Source: Streptomyces sp. A0642
GTDB taxonomy: Bacteria; Actinomycetota; Actinomycetes; Streptomycetales; Streptomycetaceae
Direction of reading: 5' to 3'
Length of the DNA stretch: 64,000 nt
NCBI RefSeq assembly: GCF_004795105.1
Contig: NZ_SSBL01000034.1
Location: forward strand, 1 to 64,000
The notes below the pieces were generated by a model. The model saw only the letters and a list, made by a program, of their open reading frames with translations. It was not told where the DNA came from and did no database searches. This document shows positions 43,070-51,221 of this stretch, one piece after another. Position 1 is the first letter of the stretch, and every line of letters begins with the position of its first letter. The position numbers and the translations under genes were made by a program.

Positions 43070-43716
43070 ACCATAAGCAACGACTGGGCTGCACGATGGT
43101 AGCGCGGTAACAAGCACTCCATAGCTTGCGATCAGCACCCCACGTCCACGGTGCCACCCATCAACCCTGCGAACCCGCTCGCAAAGCCCGCCCCTGGCAC
43201 CTCCGACACTCGGGTTCAAGCGTGGGCACTCCCCAGATTCCGCGAACCCGCGTGCTTCGCGGAGGCCGGCGCGGAACGGTCCGTCGGATCGGAGGTCGTG
43301 GACGAAGGCGGTTACGGCTTGAGGGAAGGCGCGGTGCTGTCCGGAGGTGAGGCGCTTCAGGTGGGGTGGCGAAGTGGAGGCAGGGCCTCGTGGGTGGGCA
43401 CGGCGAATTCCTGCAAAACAGCCCTGGCGGACCGCTGGCCGTCAGGCGTCCGCATCCGCTCCGGTGCCGTCACTTCTTCTCGGCGAAGAAGGCCACATCA
43501 CCAGGCCCTGGGCCTTCAAAAACACCTACTAATAGCGCTTTGCAGAGCGGGCAAGTGCCAGCCGCCGCCTCCGACTACGGCAAGCGACTCACTCAGTGTC
43601 GTGTTCGCACCCCAGCGGGCGCTTCTCACGCCGCGCAGGAAGTACACGCGTTCTGTACGCAATAGGTACGCTATCCGTACGCTTCATGGGTTAGGGTCTT
43701 GCTCAGGAGGGGCTTT
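43070..43716. other. Divergent intergenic region before tap
   Basis: About 650 bp between the leftward ABC operon and the rightward tap gene, with no supported gene. It carries the tap-proximal GTACGC iterons at its right end and should hold both promoters. Confidence 0.5.
43655..43682 (+). repeat. Three GTACGC iterons at 11-bp spacing
   Basis: GTACGC begins at 43655, 43666 and 43677, so each copy is exactly one helical turn from the next, on one DNA face. They end 35 bp before the tap ATG. This fits an operator or promoter site bound by an oligomeric regulator, possibly the helix-turn-helix of Tap itself. Confidence 0.6.
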
Positions 43717-46002
43717 ATGTCCGAGTTGTTCGACCGGATCGATGCGCTGGTCGCGTCCCGGTCTGTGCTGCCGCCGTCGGCGGAACGCAGGCGGCTGCGC
43801 CAGGCGCACGGGCTGACGCTGGACGAAGTGGCCTCAGCCCTGGGCGTGCGGCGTGCGACGGTCGGCGGCTGGGAGGCCGGTAGGACCGAGCCACGGCCGC
43901 CGGAGCGCGAGGCGTACGCCCGGCTGCTGGACAAGCTCGCAGAGCTTTACCCCGCCGACCTCAACGCCTTGGCGCCCGTTGAGGACACGGCGGTGCCGGA
44001 CGTGCGGGGAGCCGCGAACGAAACGAAGGGGCCGCATTCGTCCGTCGGCCCTTCGGCGTCCGCGCCGCCAGCTGAGACCGCAAAGGTCCAGTCCGTATCC
44101 ACCGGCTCAGCCCCTGCGGGTGCGGCCATGCCGGCAGTCGAGAACACCCGGGGCGCTGCTCCGGCGGCCGCGCCGAGTTCGACGCGCACCACCAGGCCGA
44201 TGTCGTCGACATCGGGCCGCTCGGGTGCGTCGGAGGCGGCCCCGGCCGCGATCGTAGCGAGCGAGGGGGACTCGCGGTTTGCCAACGGGCCGCTGGCGGT
44301 CGTCGATGTCGACGCCGACGGCCATGCACTTGCGTATTGCGTCGGTGGCCTGGTCCTGGACCTGCCCGCCAAGTCCATCCCGGCCCTGGTCGACTGGACG
44401 CTCAAGGAAGCCAGGCTCGGGGCGCCGAAGCTGTCCGGGCCAGGCAAAAACGCCGACCCCCTGCTCGTACTCACCGAGGCGGCGCTTAAGCGCTACGGCC
44501 TTCCCGTCGCCCTCACGGACGAGGAGCGGCTGGCCGGGCGGATTCCGGAGGGCCACAAGGTCATCAAGCAGCTGGTCCGTGCGGAGTGGAAGCTGACCAA
44601 GCGCGGGTTCGGGCCGTGGGCGCGGATCTACCGCCCCGCGACCGGTTCCGAGCGGGCCTGCGTGCAATTGTGCATCCCGTCTTGGAACGCACTGGACACC
44701 CGGCACTGGGGCGAGGCCGCCCACCTCCCGCCCGCCGAACTCGCCCGCGTCCTGGGCACGTACGCGTCCCGGGTGATGACGCCGCGCGGTTCGACCGCTG
44801 TCACCGGCCTGGAGCTGATGACCGCGCTGCACCCGCCGACACGGGCCTCCGAGCCGGACGCCGACGGCCGGCAGCACTCCGAGCGCAACCCCGGCAGCCT
44901 GGGCAAGGACCCGGTCGACTGCGCCCCGTGCGAGGCCCCCGACGGCCACCCGCTCCTCAAAGAGCTGCCGCGCTTCCACGTTCGGGGCCCGGCGGAGAAG
45001 TTGTTCGAGGAGGCGTGCGACTGGGCGCGGCCGATGACGGATGCCGAGTGCACCCTGCGGCACCTGGTCGGCATCGACGTGAACATGGCCTTCGCCGCCG
45101 GCGCGAACGGCCTGGTCGTCGGCCTCGGCGCGCCCACCCATGTGAAGGCGCCGGTGTTCGACGCGAAGCTGCCCGGCTCATGGCTGGTGGACCTGTCCCA
45201 TGTGGACCTGTCGCGGGTGAAGGTCGGCAAGGACAAGTGGGCGGACCTGGACGCGAGTCTGCTGCCCTCCCCGTTCACACCCAAGGGCGAGCAACCGCAG
45301 GGCCCGGCCTGGTACGCGACCCCCACCGTTGCCTACGCGGTGGAGCTCGGCTACGACGTCGCACCGACCGAGGCGTACGTCCGGTACGACAACGGCCGCT
45401 ACCTGGACGGCTGGTACCAGCGGCTGCGCGACGCTTTCCTTGCCACGATGGCCGACCTCGGCGTGCACGCGGACCTGGCACCGGCCGACTTCCTCGCGGC
45501 GATGGACGGCTGGCGGCAGCCTGACCCGGAGCTCGCGATCGTCGTGGACGCGGTGAAGGCGACGGTGAAGGGCGGCCTGGGCAAGCTGCGCGAGCGACCC
45601 CGTGGCGAGGGCTGGAAGCCCGGGCAGCCGTGGCGGGCCCTTGCCCGCCCGACGTGGCGGCCGGACATCCGCGCGGCGGTCATCTCCCGCACCCGGATCA
45701 ACCTCCACCGCAAGATCGTCAAGCACGCCGCGTACACCGGCCAGTACCCGGTCGCGGTCCTCTCCGACTGCGTCGTATACGCAGCCAACGGCACCAGTCC
45801 CCTGGACTTCCTGCCCTACCGGGACGCCAAACCGCTGCCCGGCGGGTTCAAGCTCGGCATCAACCCCGGCCTGGTCAAGCACGAGGGCACCCAGAGCCTC
45901 CTGTGGGGCGAGGAGGTCCGCGAACGATTTGACGCCCCGGCACTCAACCTCGCCCGCTACATCAAGGACGGGCAGGTCACGGACAAGGACAGCGGGGAGT
46001 AG
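43717..46002 (+). CDS. tap: Telomere-associated protein Tap
   Basis: Tap binds the folded single-stranded 3' end of linear Streptomyces replicons and recruits the terminal protein to finish end replication. The 761-residue product has an N-terminal XRE-type helix-turn-helix (LRQAHGLTLDEVASALGVRR, about residues 23-42). A low-complexity Ala/Pro/Ser linker (about 85-190) and a long conserved C-terminal domain (…PLAVVDVDADGHALAYCVGG…, …LVGIDVNMAFAAGANG…, …AVISRTRINLHRKIVKHAAY) follow. ATG has AGGAGG 6 bp upstream. tpg follows 6 bp after the stop, the standard operon. An intact copy argues that this replicon is linear, or carries the functions of one. Confidence 0.92.
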   Translation: MSELFDRIDALVASRSVLPPSAERRRLRQAHGLTLDEVASALGVRRATVGGWEAGRTEPRPPEREAYARLLDKLAELYPADLNALAPVEDTAVPDVRGAANETKGPHSSVGPSASAPPAETAKVQSVSTGSAPAGAAMPAVENTRGAAPAAAPSSTRTTRPMSSTSGRSGASEAAPAAIVASEGDSRFANGPLAVVDVDADGHALAYCVGGLVLDLPAKSIPALVDWTLKEARLGAPKLSGPGKNADPLLVLTEAALKRYGLPVALTDEERLAGRIPEGHKVIKQLVRAEWKLTKRGFGPWARIYRPATGSERACVQLCIPSWNALDTRHWGEAAHLPPAELARVLGTYASRVMTPRGSTAVTGLELMTALHPPTRASEPDADGRQHSERNPGSLGKDPVDCAPCEAPDGHPLLKELPRFHVRGPAEKLFEEACDWARPMTDAECTLRHLVGIDVNMAFAAGANGLVVGLGAPTHVKAPVFDAKLPGSWLVDLSHVDLSRVKVGKDKWADLDASLLPSPFTPKGEQPQGPAWYATPTVAYAVELGYDVAPTEAYVRYDNGRYLDGWYQRLRDAFLATMADLGVHADLAPADFLAAMDGWRQPDPELAIVVDAVKATVKGGLGKLRERPRGEGWKPGQPWRALARPTWRPDIRAAVISRTRINLHRKIVKHAAYTGQYPVAVLSDCVVYAANGTSPLDFLPYRDAKPLPGGFKLGINPGLVKHEGTQSLLWGEEVRERFDAPALNLARYIKDGQVTDKDSGE

Positions 46003-46008
46003 CAGGCG

Positions 46009-46566
46009 ATGAGCATGTTCGCAGACGGCCTGGACCAGGCGGTGCAGCGGGCGTTCACCCGCCCGGTCCCGAAGTCGGCCGGCGCGCAGATGCGGTACCT
46101 GGTCAAGCAACTCAAGGGCACCAGGGCGGTCGCCCAGATGCTGCGGATCTCCCAGCGCACCGTCGAGCGGTATGTGAAAGACCAGATCAAAAAGCCCCGC
46201 CCAGACCTCGCCATACGCATGGACCGCGAAGTGAAGGCCCGCTGGCAGCCGCAAGTCCGGGCCAGGGCAAAGGAACGGGCGGCGACGACCGGAGGCATCG
46301 TCATCGACACCCGCGCCCGCCTCGGCTACACCGCCCCGATCGGCTCCACCGACCAGGACCGCATCCGGCACCTGACCGTCGCCCTGCCCCCCCACTACGC
46401 GGCACGCCTCTTCGAAGCCCAGGAGCAGGGCGCCACCGAGGAGCGCCTGAAGGAGCTCGCGGCTGAGGCACTCAAGGACGTGTACTTCCAGGACGGCGGC
46501 CGCCGCGCCGGCAGCCTGGAAGAGGTCCGCTTCACCGACATCGAGCACCTCGACTTCGACCTGTAG
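46009..46566 (+). CDS. tpg: Telomere terminal protein Tpg
   Basis: Tpg is covalently attached to the 5' ends of linear Streptomyces DNA and primes end patching. The 185-residue length is the family norm. Diagnostic segments include QAVQRAFTRPVPKSAGAQMR, the helix-turn-helix AVAQMLRISQRTVERYVKDQ, GGIVIDTRARLGYTAPIGST, and the invariant end EEVRFTDIEHLDFDL. It follows tap as the second gene of the operon. Conservation looks complete, so it should be functional. Confidence 0.95.
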   Translation: MSMFADGLDQAVQRAFTRPVPKSAGAQMRYLVKQLKGTRAVAQMLRISQRTVERYVKDQIKKPRPDLAIRMDREVKARWQPQVRARAKERAATTGGIVIDTRARLGYTAPIGSTDQDRIRHLTVALPPHYAARLFEAQEQGATEERLKELAAEALKDVYFQDGGRRAGSLEEVRFTDIEHLDFDL

Positions 46567-47325
46567 ATCTCGAACATCCGCGAGCCCCGCCGACAGCAGC
46601 AGGCATGGGCCAGAGCCGATCGGCCGCACGGAACTCGCTGTCCACGACAGCGCAGGCGATCTCGCCGCCCGCGTAGGCCATGCGCAGCAGTTCTGCCTTG
46701 GTGTGGTCGCGCATCAACTCGTTCATCCACTACGCCCGCGCCCGGCCCCGTGCTGCCTGGCTCTCGCGCTCTTCCCGCGTCACCGTGCCGCCCTGGCCGT
46801 GGTCTCCCTGCCCCTGTGCGTCCGACAACGCGGGCCGGACGGAACCGGCCTCAATACTGCCGGACGGGGCAGCCACCGCTGCGGCCTTCGCCCAGAGCAC
46901 ACCCAGGGCAGCGAGGGCGGTGTCCGCGATTGGTCTTTGTGGTCAGCGGATGGCGGTCTGGCCTGCGCTTATCAGTTTGGAGTGGGGAGGTGATGACGTG
47001 ATGGTGGTGCGTCTGCCCGTTTCAGTTGCTGCGAGCGCTGGCCCTGGGGTGTGTCTGAGCTGTGGGTTTGTCAGTTTGGTGGTGGGGTGATCAGGTCGTG
47101 TCGTCTGTGCTGTGCATGGTTCAGGTTCAGTGATCGTTGATATGCGGTGGAGCTTGGACGAGCCGCCTGTGTCTTGGGCTGGTCATGGTGGTGAGGGGCT
47201 GGCGCGTTTGGGCTCGAGGTGCCGCTGGCGGTTGGGTGTGGGCGGCGAGAGGGCGGCCGCTCGTGGGCTGAATGGCGGGCGGCATCGGGCCGTTGCGTGG
47301 CGTGTCCTGCGGAGGCGGCGGGTCG
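46567..47325. other. Gene-poor region downstream of tpg
   Basis: About 760 bp without a convincing gene. A minus-strand frame (46532-46726, MNELMRDHTKAELLRMAYAG…) has protein-like character for about 45 codons but overlaps the tpg 3' end and has no clear ribosome site; it may be a fragment. Bases 46940-47330 are strongly G-rich on the plus strand. Confidence 0.4.
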
Positions 47326-47616
47326 TTAGGCGGGGGTGGTGCGGCGTGGGCCGGGGGTGCGTACGGCGGGTAGGTCGTCTCGGTCTTCGTCGCCGGCGAG
47401 TGTGTCGGTTGGCAGGCGGCGGTAGTGGTGGAGCAGAGCTGCCACTTGTTCGGGCTCGACCTCGATGGCTGCCACCAGCGCGGCCAGTAGTTCGGCGCGG
47501 GAGGTACGTTCACCGGCTGCTGCGGCCGCGCGGACCAGGATGTTCAGCCTGCGGTCGATGTCCTCGGGCCAGAGCACTGAAGTTGTGCGGCGTTGCTGAT
47601 GGCACAGCAGCTCCAT
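47326..47616 (-). CDS. Small protein, possible ribbon-helix-helix regulator
   Basis: A 96-residue protein with a very good GAGGAGGAG ribosome site before its ATG. The segment WPEDIDRRLNILVRAAAAAG then ERTSRAELLAALVAAI resembles a short beta strand followed by two helices, as in ribbon-helix-helix DNA-binding proteins. The C-terminal tail is acidic, then Pro/Arg/Thr-rich. It diverges from the modification gene at 47665 across a 48-bp AT-rich region and may regulate it. The family assignment is tentative. Confidence 0.55.
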   Translation of the reverse strand: MELLCHQQRRTTSVLWPEDIDRRLNILVRAAAAAGERTSRAELLAALVAAIEVEPEQVAALLHHYRRLPTDTLAGDEDRDDLPAVRTPGPRRTTPA

Positions 47617-47628
47617 GGCTCCTCCTCG

Positions 47629-47664
47629 GTGACAGCGGGTGTATATCAAATATATATTGCGTGC
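47629..47664 (+). promoter_or_regulatory. Consensus-like promoter giving a leaderless transcript
   Basis: GTGACA (47629-47634) and TATATT (47653-47658) are separated by 18 bp, close to the major sigma factor consensus and striking in this GC-rich DNA. The predicted transcription start falls on or next to the ATG at 47665, and no ribosome site precedes that ATG, so the mRNA should be leaderless. Confidence 0.6.
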
Positions 47665-48687
47665 ATGGTGACGCTGCTGCAAGACCGTAAGGCTTCCTCG
47701 CGATCGGGCTCTGTGCCGGGAACTGTGCGGGTCGCGGGCCGGGAACTGCGGCCGACGCCGGTCTTCGACACCTACTGGCGATTCGCTTCTGCCCGGCAAG
47801 CTGTCTATGAGGCTCGCCTGGCCCGGCGGGCTCAGCCGTGGACCGATGATCCGATCCTGGCCAAGCACCGGTTCACCAACTGCTACCGCGCCGCTGACCG
47901 GGTCAGCCAGGCCGTGATCGGCGACGTGATCTACCAGGGCCCGCAGGAGTGGGAGGACGTGTTCTTCCGTACGCTGCTGTTCAAGATCTTCAACAAGGAG
48001 TCCACCTGGCGGCTGATTTCGCGCGAGGTGGGGGAGGCGCGCTGGGAGGCGTACGACTTCCGGGCTTACGACCAGGTGCTGTCAGCCGCGTTCGGTCGGG
48101 GGGAGCGGTTGTACTCGGCTGCCTATATCGTGCCTCCGCCGCAGTTGGGTGAGGAGCGAAAGCATCGTAACCATCTGCGGCTGCTGGAGAGGATGATGAT
48201 GTCCAGGGCTCCGGAGAAGGTTCTGAGCGCGCCTACGCTGCGGGAGGCTTACGAGGTTCTGCTGGGCTATCCGGCCATCGGGCCGTTCCTGGCGTATCAG
48301 TTCGTGATCGACCTCAACTATGCAGCTGAGATGTCGTTCTCGGAGATGGACTTTGTTGTTCCCGGCCCTGGAGCGCGGGACGGGATCCGCAAGTGTTTCG
48401 GTCCGGCGGCGGACGGCATTGAGGCCGAGGTGATCCGGTACATGGCCGATACCCAGGACGAGCACTTCGCCCGCTTGGGGCTTCCCTTCTCCGGGTTGCG
48501 GGGACGCTCGTTGCAGTTGATTGACTGCCAGAACCTGTTCTGCGAGGTCGACAAGTACGCGCGCGTCGCCCACCCGGACATCGCCGGCATCAGCGGCCGC
48601 AGTCGTATCAAGCAGACTTACCGTTCCTCGACGGCGCCGGTGCCGGCTTGGTTCCCGCCCAAGTGGGGCCTTAACGGTCCCTGTTGA
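47665..48687 (+). CDS. 5-hmdU DNA kinase helical-domain / thymine pyrophosphorylase-like protein
   Basis: A 340-residue protein matching, as I recall them, the helical family found with hypermodified phage thymines (HMUDK_hel and alpha-glutamyl/putrescinyl-thymine pyrophosphorylase relatives, with a glycosylase-like helical fold). Hallmarks: TYWRFASARQ (about residues 39-48), HRFTNCYRAADRVSQ, FFRTLLFKIFNKESTW, LYSAAYIVPP, RKHRNHLRLLERMM, YPAIGPFLAYQFVIDLNY and FSEMDFVVPGPGARDGIRKC. These phage enzymes act on pyrophosphorylated or phosphorylated hydroxymethyluracil in DNA. In a bacterial setting the substrate is unknown. It ends 12 bp from the convergent thymidylate-synthase-like gene, which fits a hydroxymethyl-pyrimidine supply. 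Confidence 0.7.
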   Translation: MVTLLQDRKASSRSGSVPGTVRVAGRELRPTPVFDTYWRFASARQAVYEARLARRAQPWTDDPILAKHRFTNCYRAADRVSQAVIGDVIYQGPQEWEDVFFRTLLFKIFNKESTWRLISREVGEARWEAYDFRAYDQVLSAAFGRGERLYSAAYIVPPPQLGEERKHRNHLRLLERMMMSRAPEKVLSAPTLREAYEVLLGYPAIGPFLAYQFVIDLNYAAEMSFSEMDFVVPGPGARDGIRKCFGPAADGIEAEVIRYMADTQDEHFARLGLPFSGLRGRSLQLIDCQNLFCEVDKYARVAHPDIAGISGRSRIKQTYRSSTAPVPAWFPPKWGLNGPC

Positions 48688-48699
48688 CGGGGGTTGTCC

Positions 48700-49488
48700 C
48701 TATGCGGCCAGGATCGGGGTGTCGCTCAGCAGCGGCCGTATGGCGGTGATCGGTCCGTCCAGGTGGGCGTGCCCGGCCACTACGGTCAGCGTGCCGGGGA
48801 ACAGGTCGGCCTGGTTTGCGATGTAGGCCAGGAGTCTGCCCAGACCCAGGTAGTTTCCGTACGCGCGTTCGAACATGTAGTGGCTGCGGTACAGCGCTGC
48901 GGCGTGCACTTGGCCGTCGCGGTCCAGTTGGAAGGAGATGTGGCTCAGACAGGGGAAGCCGCGGTAGAGGTTGTCGCGGTCGGCGGCGTGCACGAGCAGC
49001 TCGGCAGGCACGTCGCCGTCGGTGGGGTGTGCGAGGTCAGCTTCGTAGGCGGCGGTCATCGGCCCTTTGCCCGAGGCCTGCTTGCGTAGGCGGTTGATGA
49101 TGTTGCCGATCTGATCGATGTCGGTCTTCTTCGCGCCGGGATAGGCGACCAGGCGTCCGAAGTAGGTGCCGTGGGTGTTTCCCGGGAACTTCTTCAGCCG
49201 CGAGTACATGGCGCGGTATCGGGCCACGAGGTCGGCGTGGTCGGCGGCTCTGGCCGCGAGGCCGGCCGGGAAGAGAGTGCCAGCGACCGTCTCGATCGGC
49301 TCGTGACGCTTGCCGAGACGCAGCCGATCCAACTCCTGACGGAAGCCCATGTCGTCGACGGTGGGATTGGTGATACGCACCACCGTGTGCAGGCCTGTGC
49401 GTGAGGGGTTGTCCTTGCGGTCCAGAGCGTTGCAGGCGGCGATCCAGGCGCGAGTGACATCACGTCCGGTGACCTCGAAGCTGTTCAT
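48700..49488 (-). CDS. Thymidylate synthase-like protein (pyrimidine hydroxymethylase candidate)
   Basis: A 262-residue protein with the thymidylate-synthase fold signature in its C-terminal half: catalytic-type cysteine in FPCLSHISFQLDRDG (about residue 182), ALYRSHYMFERAYGNYLGLG in place of the canonical RRSxDxxLGxPFN, and VVAGHAHLD near the end. The PFN asparagine that reads the pyrimidine is replaced, as in variants that hydroxymethylate or bind unusual nucleotides. AGGAGG lies 4 bp before the ATG. It is the last gene of the leftward ACP-XRE-ImmA transcript. It probably makes a 5-hydroxymethyl or similar pyrimidine for the convergent neighbour; this is inference. Confidence 0.7.
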   Translation of the reverse strand: MNSFEVTGRDVTRAWIAACNALDRKDNPSRTGLHTVVRITNPTVDDMGFRQELDRLRLGKRHEPIETVAGTLFPAGLAARAADHADLVARYRAMYSRLKKFPGNTHGTYFGRLVAYPGAKKTDIDQIGNIINRLRKQASGKGPMTAAYEADLAHPTDGDVPAELLVHAADRDNLYRGFPCLSHISFQLDRDGQVHAAALYRSHYMFERAYGNYLGLGRLLAYIANQADLFPGTLTVVAGHAHLDGPITAIRPLLSDTPILAA

Positions 49489-49539
49489 GAATCCTCCTAG
49501 CGCGGTCGACGGGTCAGCAAGGGGGCCGGCGGCAGAGCG

Positions 49540-50433
49540 TCAGTCCGGCCAGACGTCGTGCACACCGGCGCGGGGTGCATCACGCACTACCGTCAGCTGC
49601 ACGGGCTCGTCCAGGCCGGATGCCGACACATCCAGCCCGGCGGATCCACAGAACTCGTCGGTCACCACTACCGCTTCGGCCTCGGGCGCCTGCCCAGCGC
49701 CCGTCCAGCGGACCAACCCTTTAGGCACGGAGATCAAGGAGGCCTTGTTCTCCTGGACGATCAGCACATCGCCGACGTCGGCATGCACTTGCTGGAGATG
49801 GGAGGCGGCAGTGACGACATGAACATGAGCGTTGGCAGGCAAGGCCGCTCCGCCCACCAGGGAGTTGCGGAGCGCGGCCGGAGAGATCTTCGCCCACTGG
49901 CGGGCACGGTCCGCTTCCAGTAGACGAAGATTCTGCATCTGCCGCAGCGTGCCTGTGTAGGAGGTGCCCAGCTCCCTCGCCAGCAGATACACGTGCTCCG
50001 GGCTGGTCGGCTGCCCCTGGCAGATCCTTTCGAGCCCTGCCAGGACCGCCGGGCGTGGCATGAGGAACCAGGCGGCGAACGCCTCTGCGGTCTTCTCTTC
50101 GTCCGGCCAGCTGCCGTTGCCCCAGCGCAGTGCCGGGCTGAGGTCGTCGTCGGCCGCGCTGCGGTGCCGCAGCTGGTGGTGCCCGAGCTCGTGTGCCGCG
50201 GTATGCCGCTGGGTGACGATGTTCAGGTTGGCGTTCAGTAGGACGGCCGGCCCCTTGTCGGCGGGGGAGATGTAGACACCGAACAGGCGCGGCATAGGCT
50301 GCGCCATCCCTACGAGGTCGGCCCCCTTCAAGGCCTGGTGCACGGGCACGTAGCGGGTACGGTCAATGCCAAGGTCACGGTGGGCCTGGGCGGCTGCGAT
50401 TCCGGCGATGCGGTGCGCCACCGTCCAGTTCAC
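49540..50433 (-). CDS. ImmA/IrrE family metallopeptidase
   Basis: A 297-residue zinc protease with HTAAHELGHHQL (HExxH; about residues 78-89) and a downstream glutamate in EKTAEAFAAWFLMP. Such proteases cleave a partner XRE repressor, as ImmA does ImmR and IrrE does DdrO, to release genes after stress. A C-terminal extension (about residues 190-297), rich in beta-prone segments, may sense the trigger. Its start overlaps the XRE stop (ATGA), the classic coupled pair. Confidence 0.87.
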   Translation of the reverse strand: MNWTVAHRIAGIAAAQAHRDLGIDRTRYVPVHQALKGADLVGMAQPMPRLFGVYISPADKGPAVLLNANLNIVTQRHTAAHELGHHQLRHRSAADDDLSPALRWGNGSWPDEEKTAEAFAAWFLMPRPAVLAGLERICQGQPTSPEHVYLLARELGTSYTGTLRQMQNLRLLEADRARQWAKISPAALRNSLVGGAALPANAHVHVVTAASHLQQVHADVGDVLIVQENKASLISVPKGLVRWTGAGQAPEAEAVVVTDEFCGSAGLDVSASGLDEPVQLTVVRDAPRAGVHDVWPD

Positions 50434-50843
50434 CGCCGGTTGTCCTGTTCCGCGGATTCTTCCTGCTCCTGTTCCTTCTCGGCCGCGCGCCGCAGCGAGA
50501 GGTACTCGGCGAACTCCATCACCGTCTTCTGGTCGCCGTCGGTCAGCTGGGCCAGCGCGCGCGGCAGTCCCGCCAGGGCGTACTCGCCTGCGTCAGCGTC
50601 CTCTTCCTCGGCGAGGAAGTACGTCACCGGCTGCCGGTACAGGCGGGCGAGCTTCTTCAGCTCCAGGCTGTCCACACGTCGCTCACCGCGCTCGATGTCA
50701 CTGATCGCCGAACGAGGAATGCCGGTGTTATCGGAGACGTACTGCTGCGACATGTTGAGGTAGTCACGAGTCTTCTTCAGCCGCTCGCCGAGCTGGACGA
50801 GCTCGGGATCGCGGGTGCGGGCGTCAGAGGGGGAGGGAGTCAT
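50430..50843 (-). CDS. XRE family repressor, partner of ImmA
   Basis: A 137-residue regulator with an N-terminal helix-turn-helix (RLKKTRDYLNMSQQYVSDNT then GIPRSAISDIERGERRVD, about residues 21-60) and a C-terminal region rich in Glu. Length and layout match ImmR-type repressors cleaved by ImmA. It overlaps both the carrier-protein gene before it and the protease gene after it by 4 bp. It probably binds the three TGTC-N9-GACA sites upstream. Confidence 0.88.
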   Translation of the reverse strand: MTPSPSDARTRDPELVQLGERLKKTRDYLNMSQQYVSDNTGIPRSAISDIERGERRVDSLELKKLARLYRQPVTYFLAEEEDADAGEYALAGLPRALAQLTDGDQKTVMEFAEYLSLRRAAEKEQEQEESAEQDNRR

Positions 50844-51133
50844 GGCTGCTGCCTTTCTGTGATGGCTTCCTGCACCGCGCGGGCGAAGGCCTGCACGGAT
50901 CGGGTGGCCTGGGCGGACTGGCGGTCGGCCGGGATGGCGATGGAGTAGCGCTCCTCAATACGCGTGAGGATCTCCACGATCAGGAGCGAGTCGACCGGAA
51001 GCTCTGCTCCACCGTCCTCGAGCTCGACCCTCATCTCGGGCGTGGTCTTCTCCTGCAGCTCTGCCAGGAACTCGATGACGACCGAGACGATGTCGTCGAT
51101 GTCCGGTGTGGCGGTACTCAGGACTCCCTCCAA
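50840..51133 (-). CDS. Acyl/peptidyl carrier-like protein
   Basis: A small acidic helical protein with the carrier motif PVDSLLIVEILTRIEERYSI; the serine in DSL is the phosphopantetheine site. It is about 97 residues from the TTG at 51133; a CTG at 51121 has a better-placed GGAGG, while the ATG at 51232 would have translation run through the operators and overlap the divergent gene. A stand-alone carrier in a nucleotide-modification island implies an acyl or aminoacyl group is activated, perhaps for attachment to a base. No adenylation enzyme adjoins it. Confidence 0.65.
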   Translation of the reverse strand: MEGVLSTATPDIDDIVSVVIEFLAELQEKTTPEMRVELEDGGAELPVDSLLIVEILTRIEERYSIAIPADRQSAQATRSVQAFARAVQEAITERQQP

Positions 51134-51155
51134 TCGTCTGTATTTCCAACGTGGC

Positions 51156-51211
51156 TGTCCTAGGATACGACAATGTCGGTCGATCCGACAGTGGTGTCCC
51201 AAGATCAGACA
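51156..51211. promoter_or_regulatory. Three TGTC-N9-GACA operators
   Basis: Three 17-bp sites share TGTC and GACA arms with nine bases between: 51156-51172, 51174-51190 (arms extend to TGTCGG/CCGACA) and 51195-51211. They fill the short space between the carrier-XRE-ImmA-TS transcript and the MazG gene, where a repressor would silence both directions. Confidence 0.75.
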
Positions 51212-51221
51212 AGGGTGAGGC

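Noticed and set aside
47127..47513. Minus-strand Pro/Thr-rich frame overlapping the small regulator gene
   Set aside because: It lies out of frame over the better-supported 96-residue gene and has only shadow composition.
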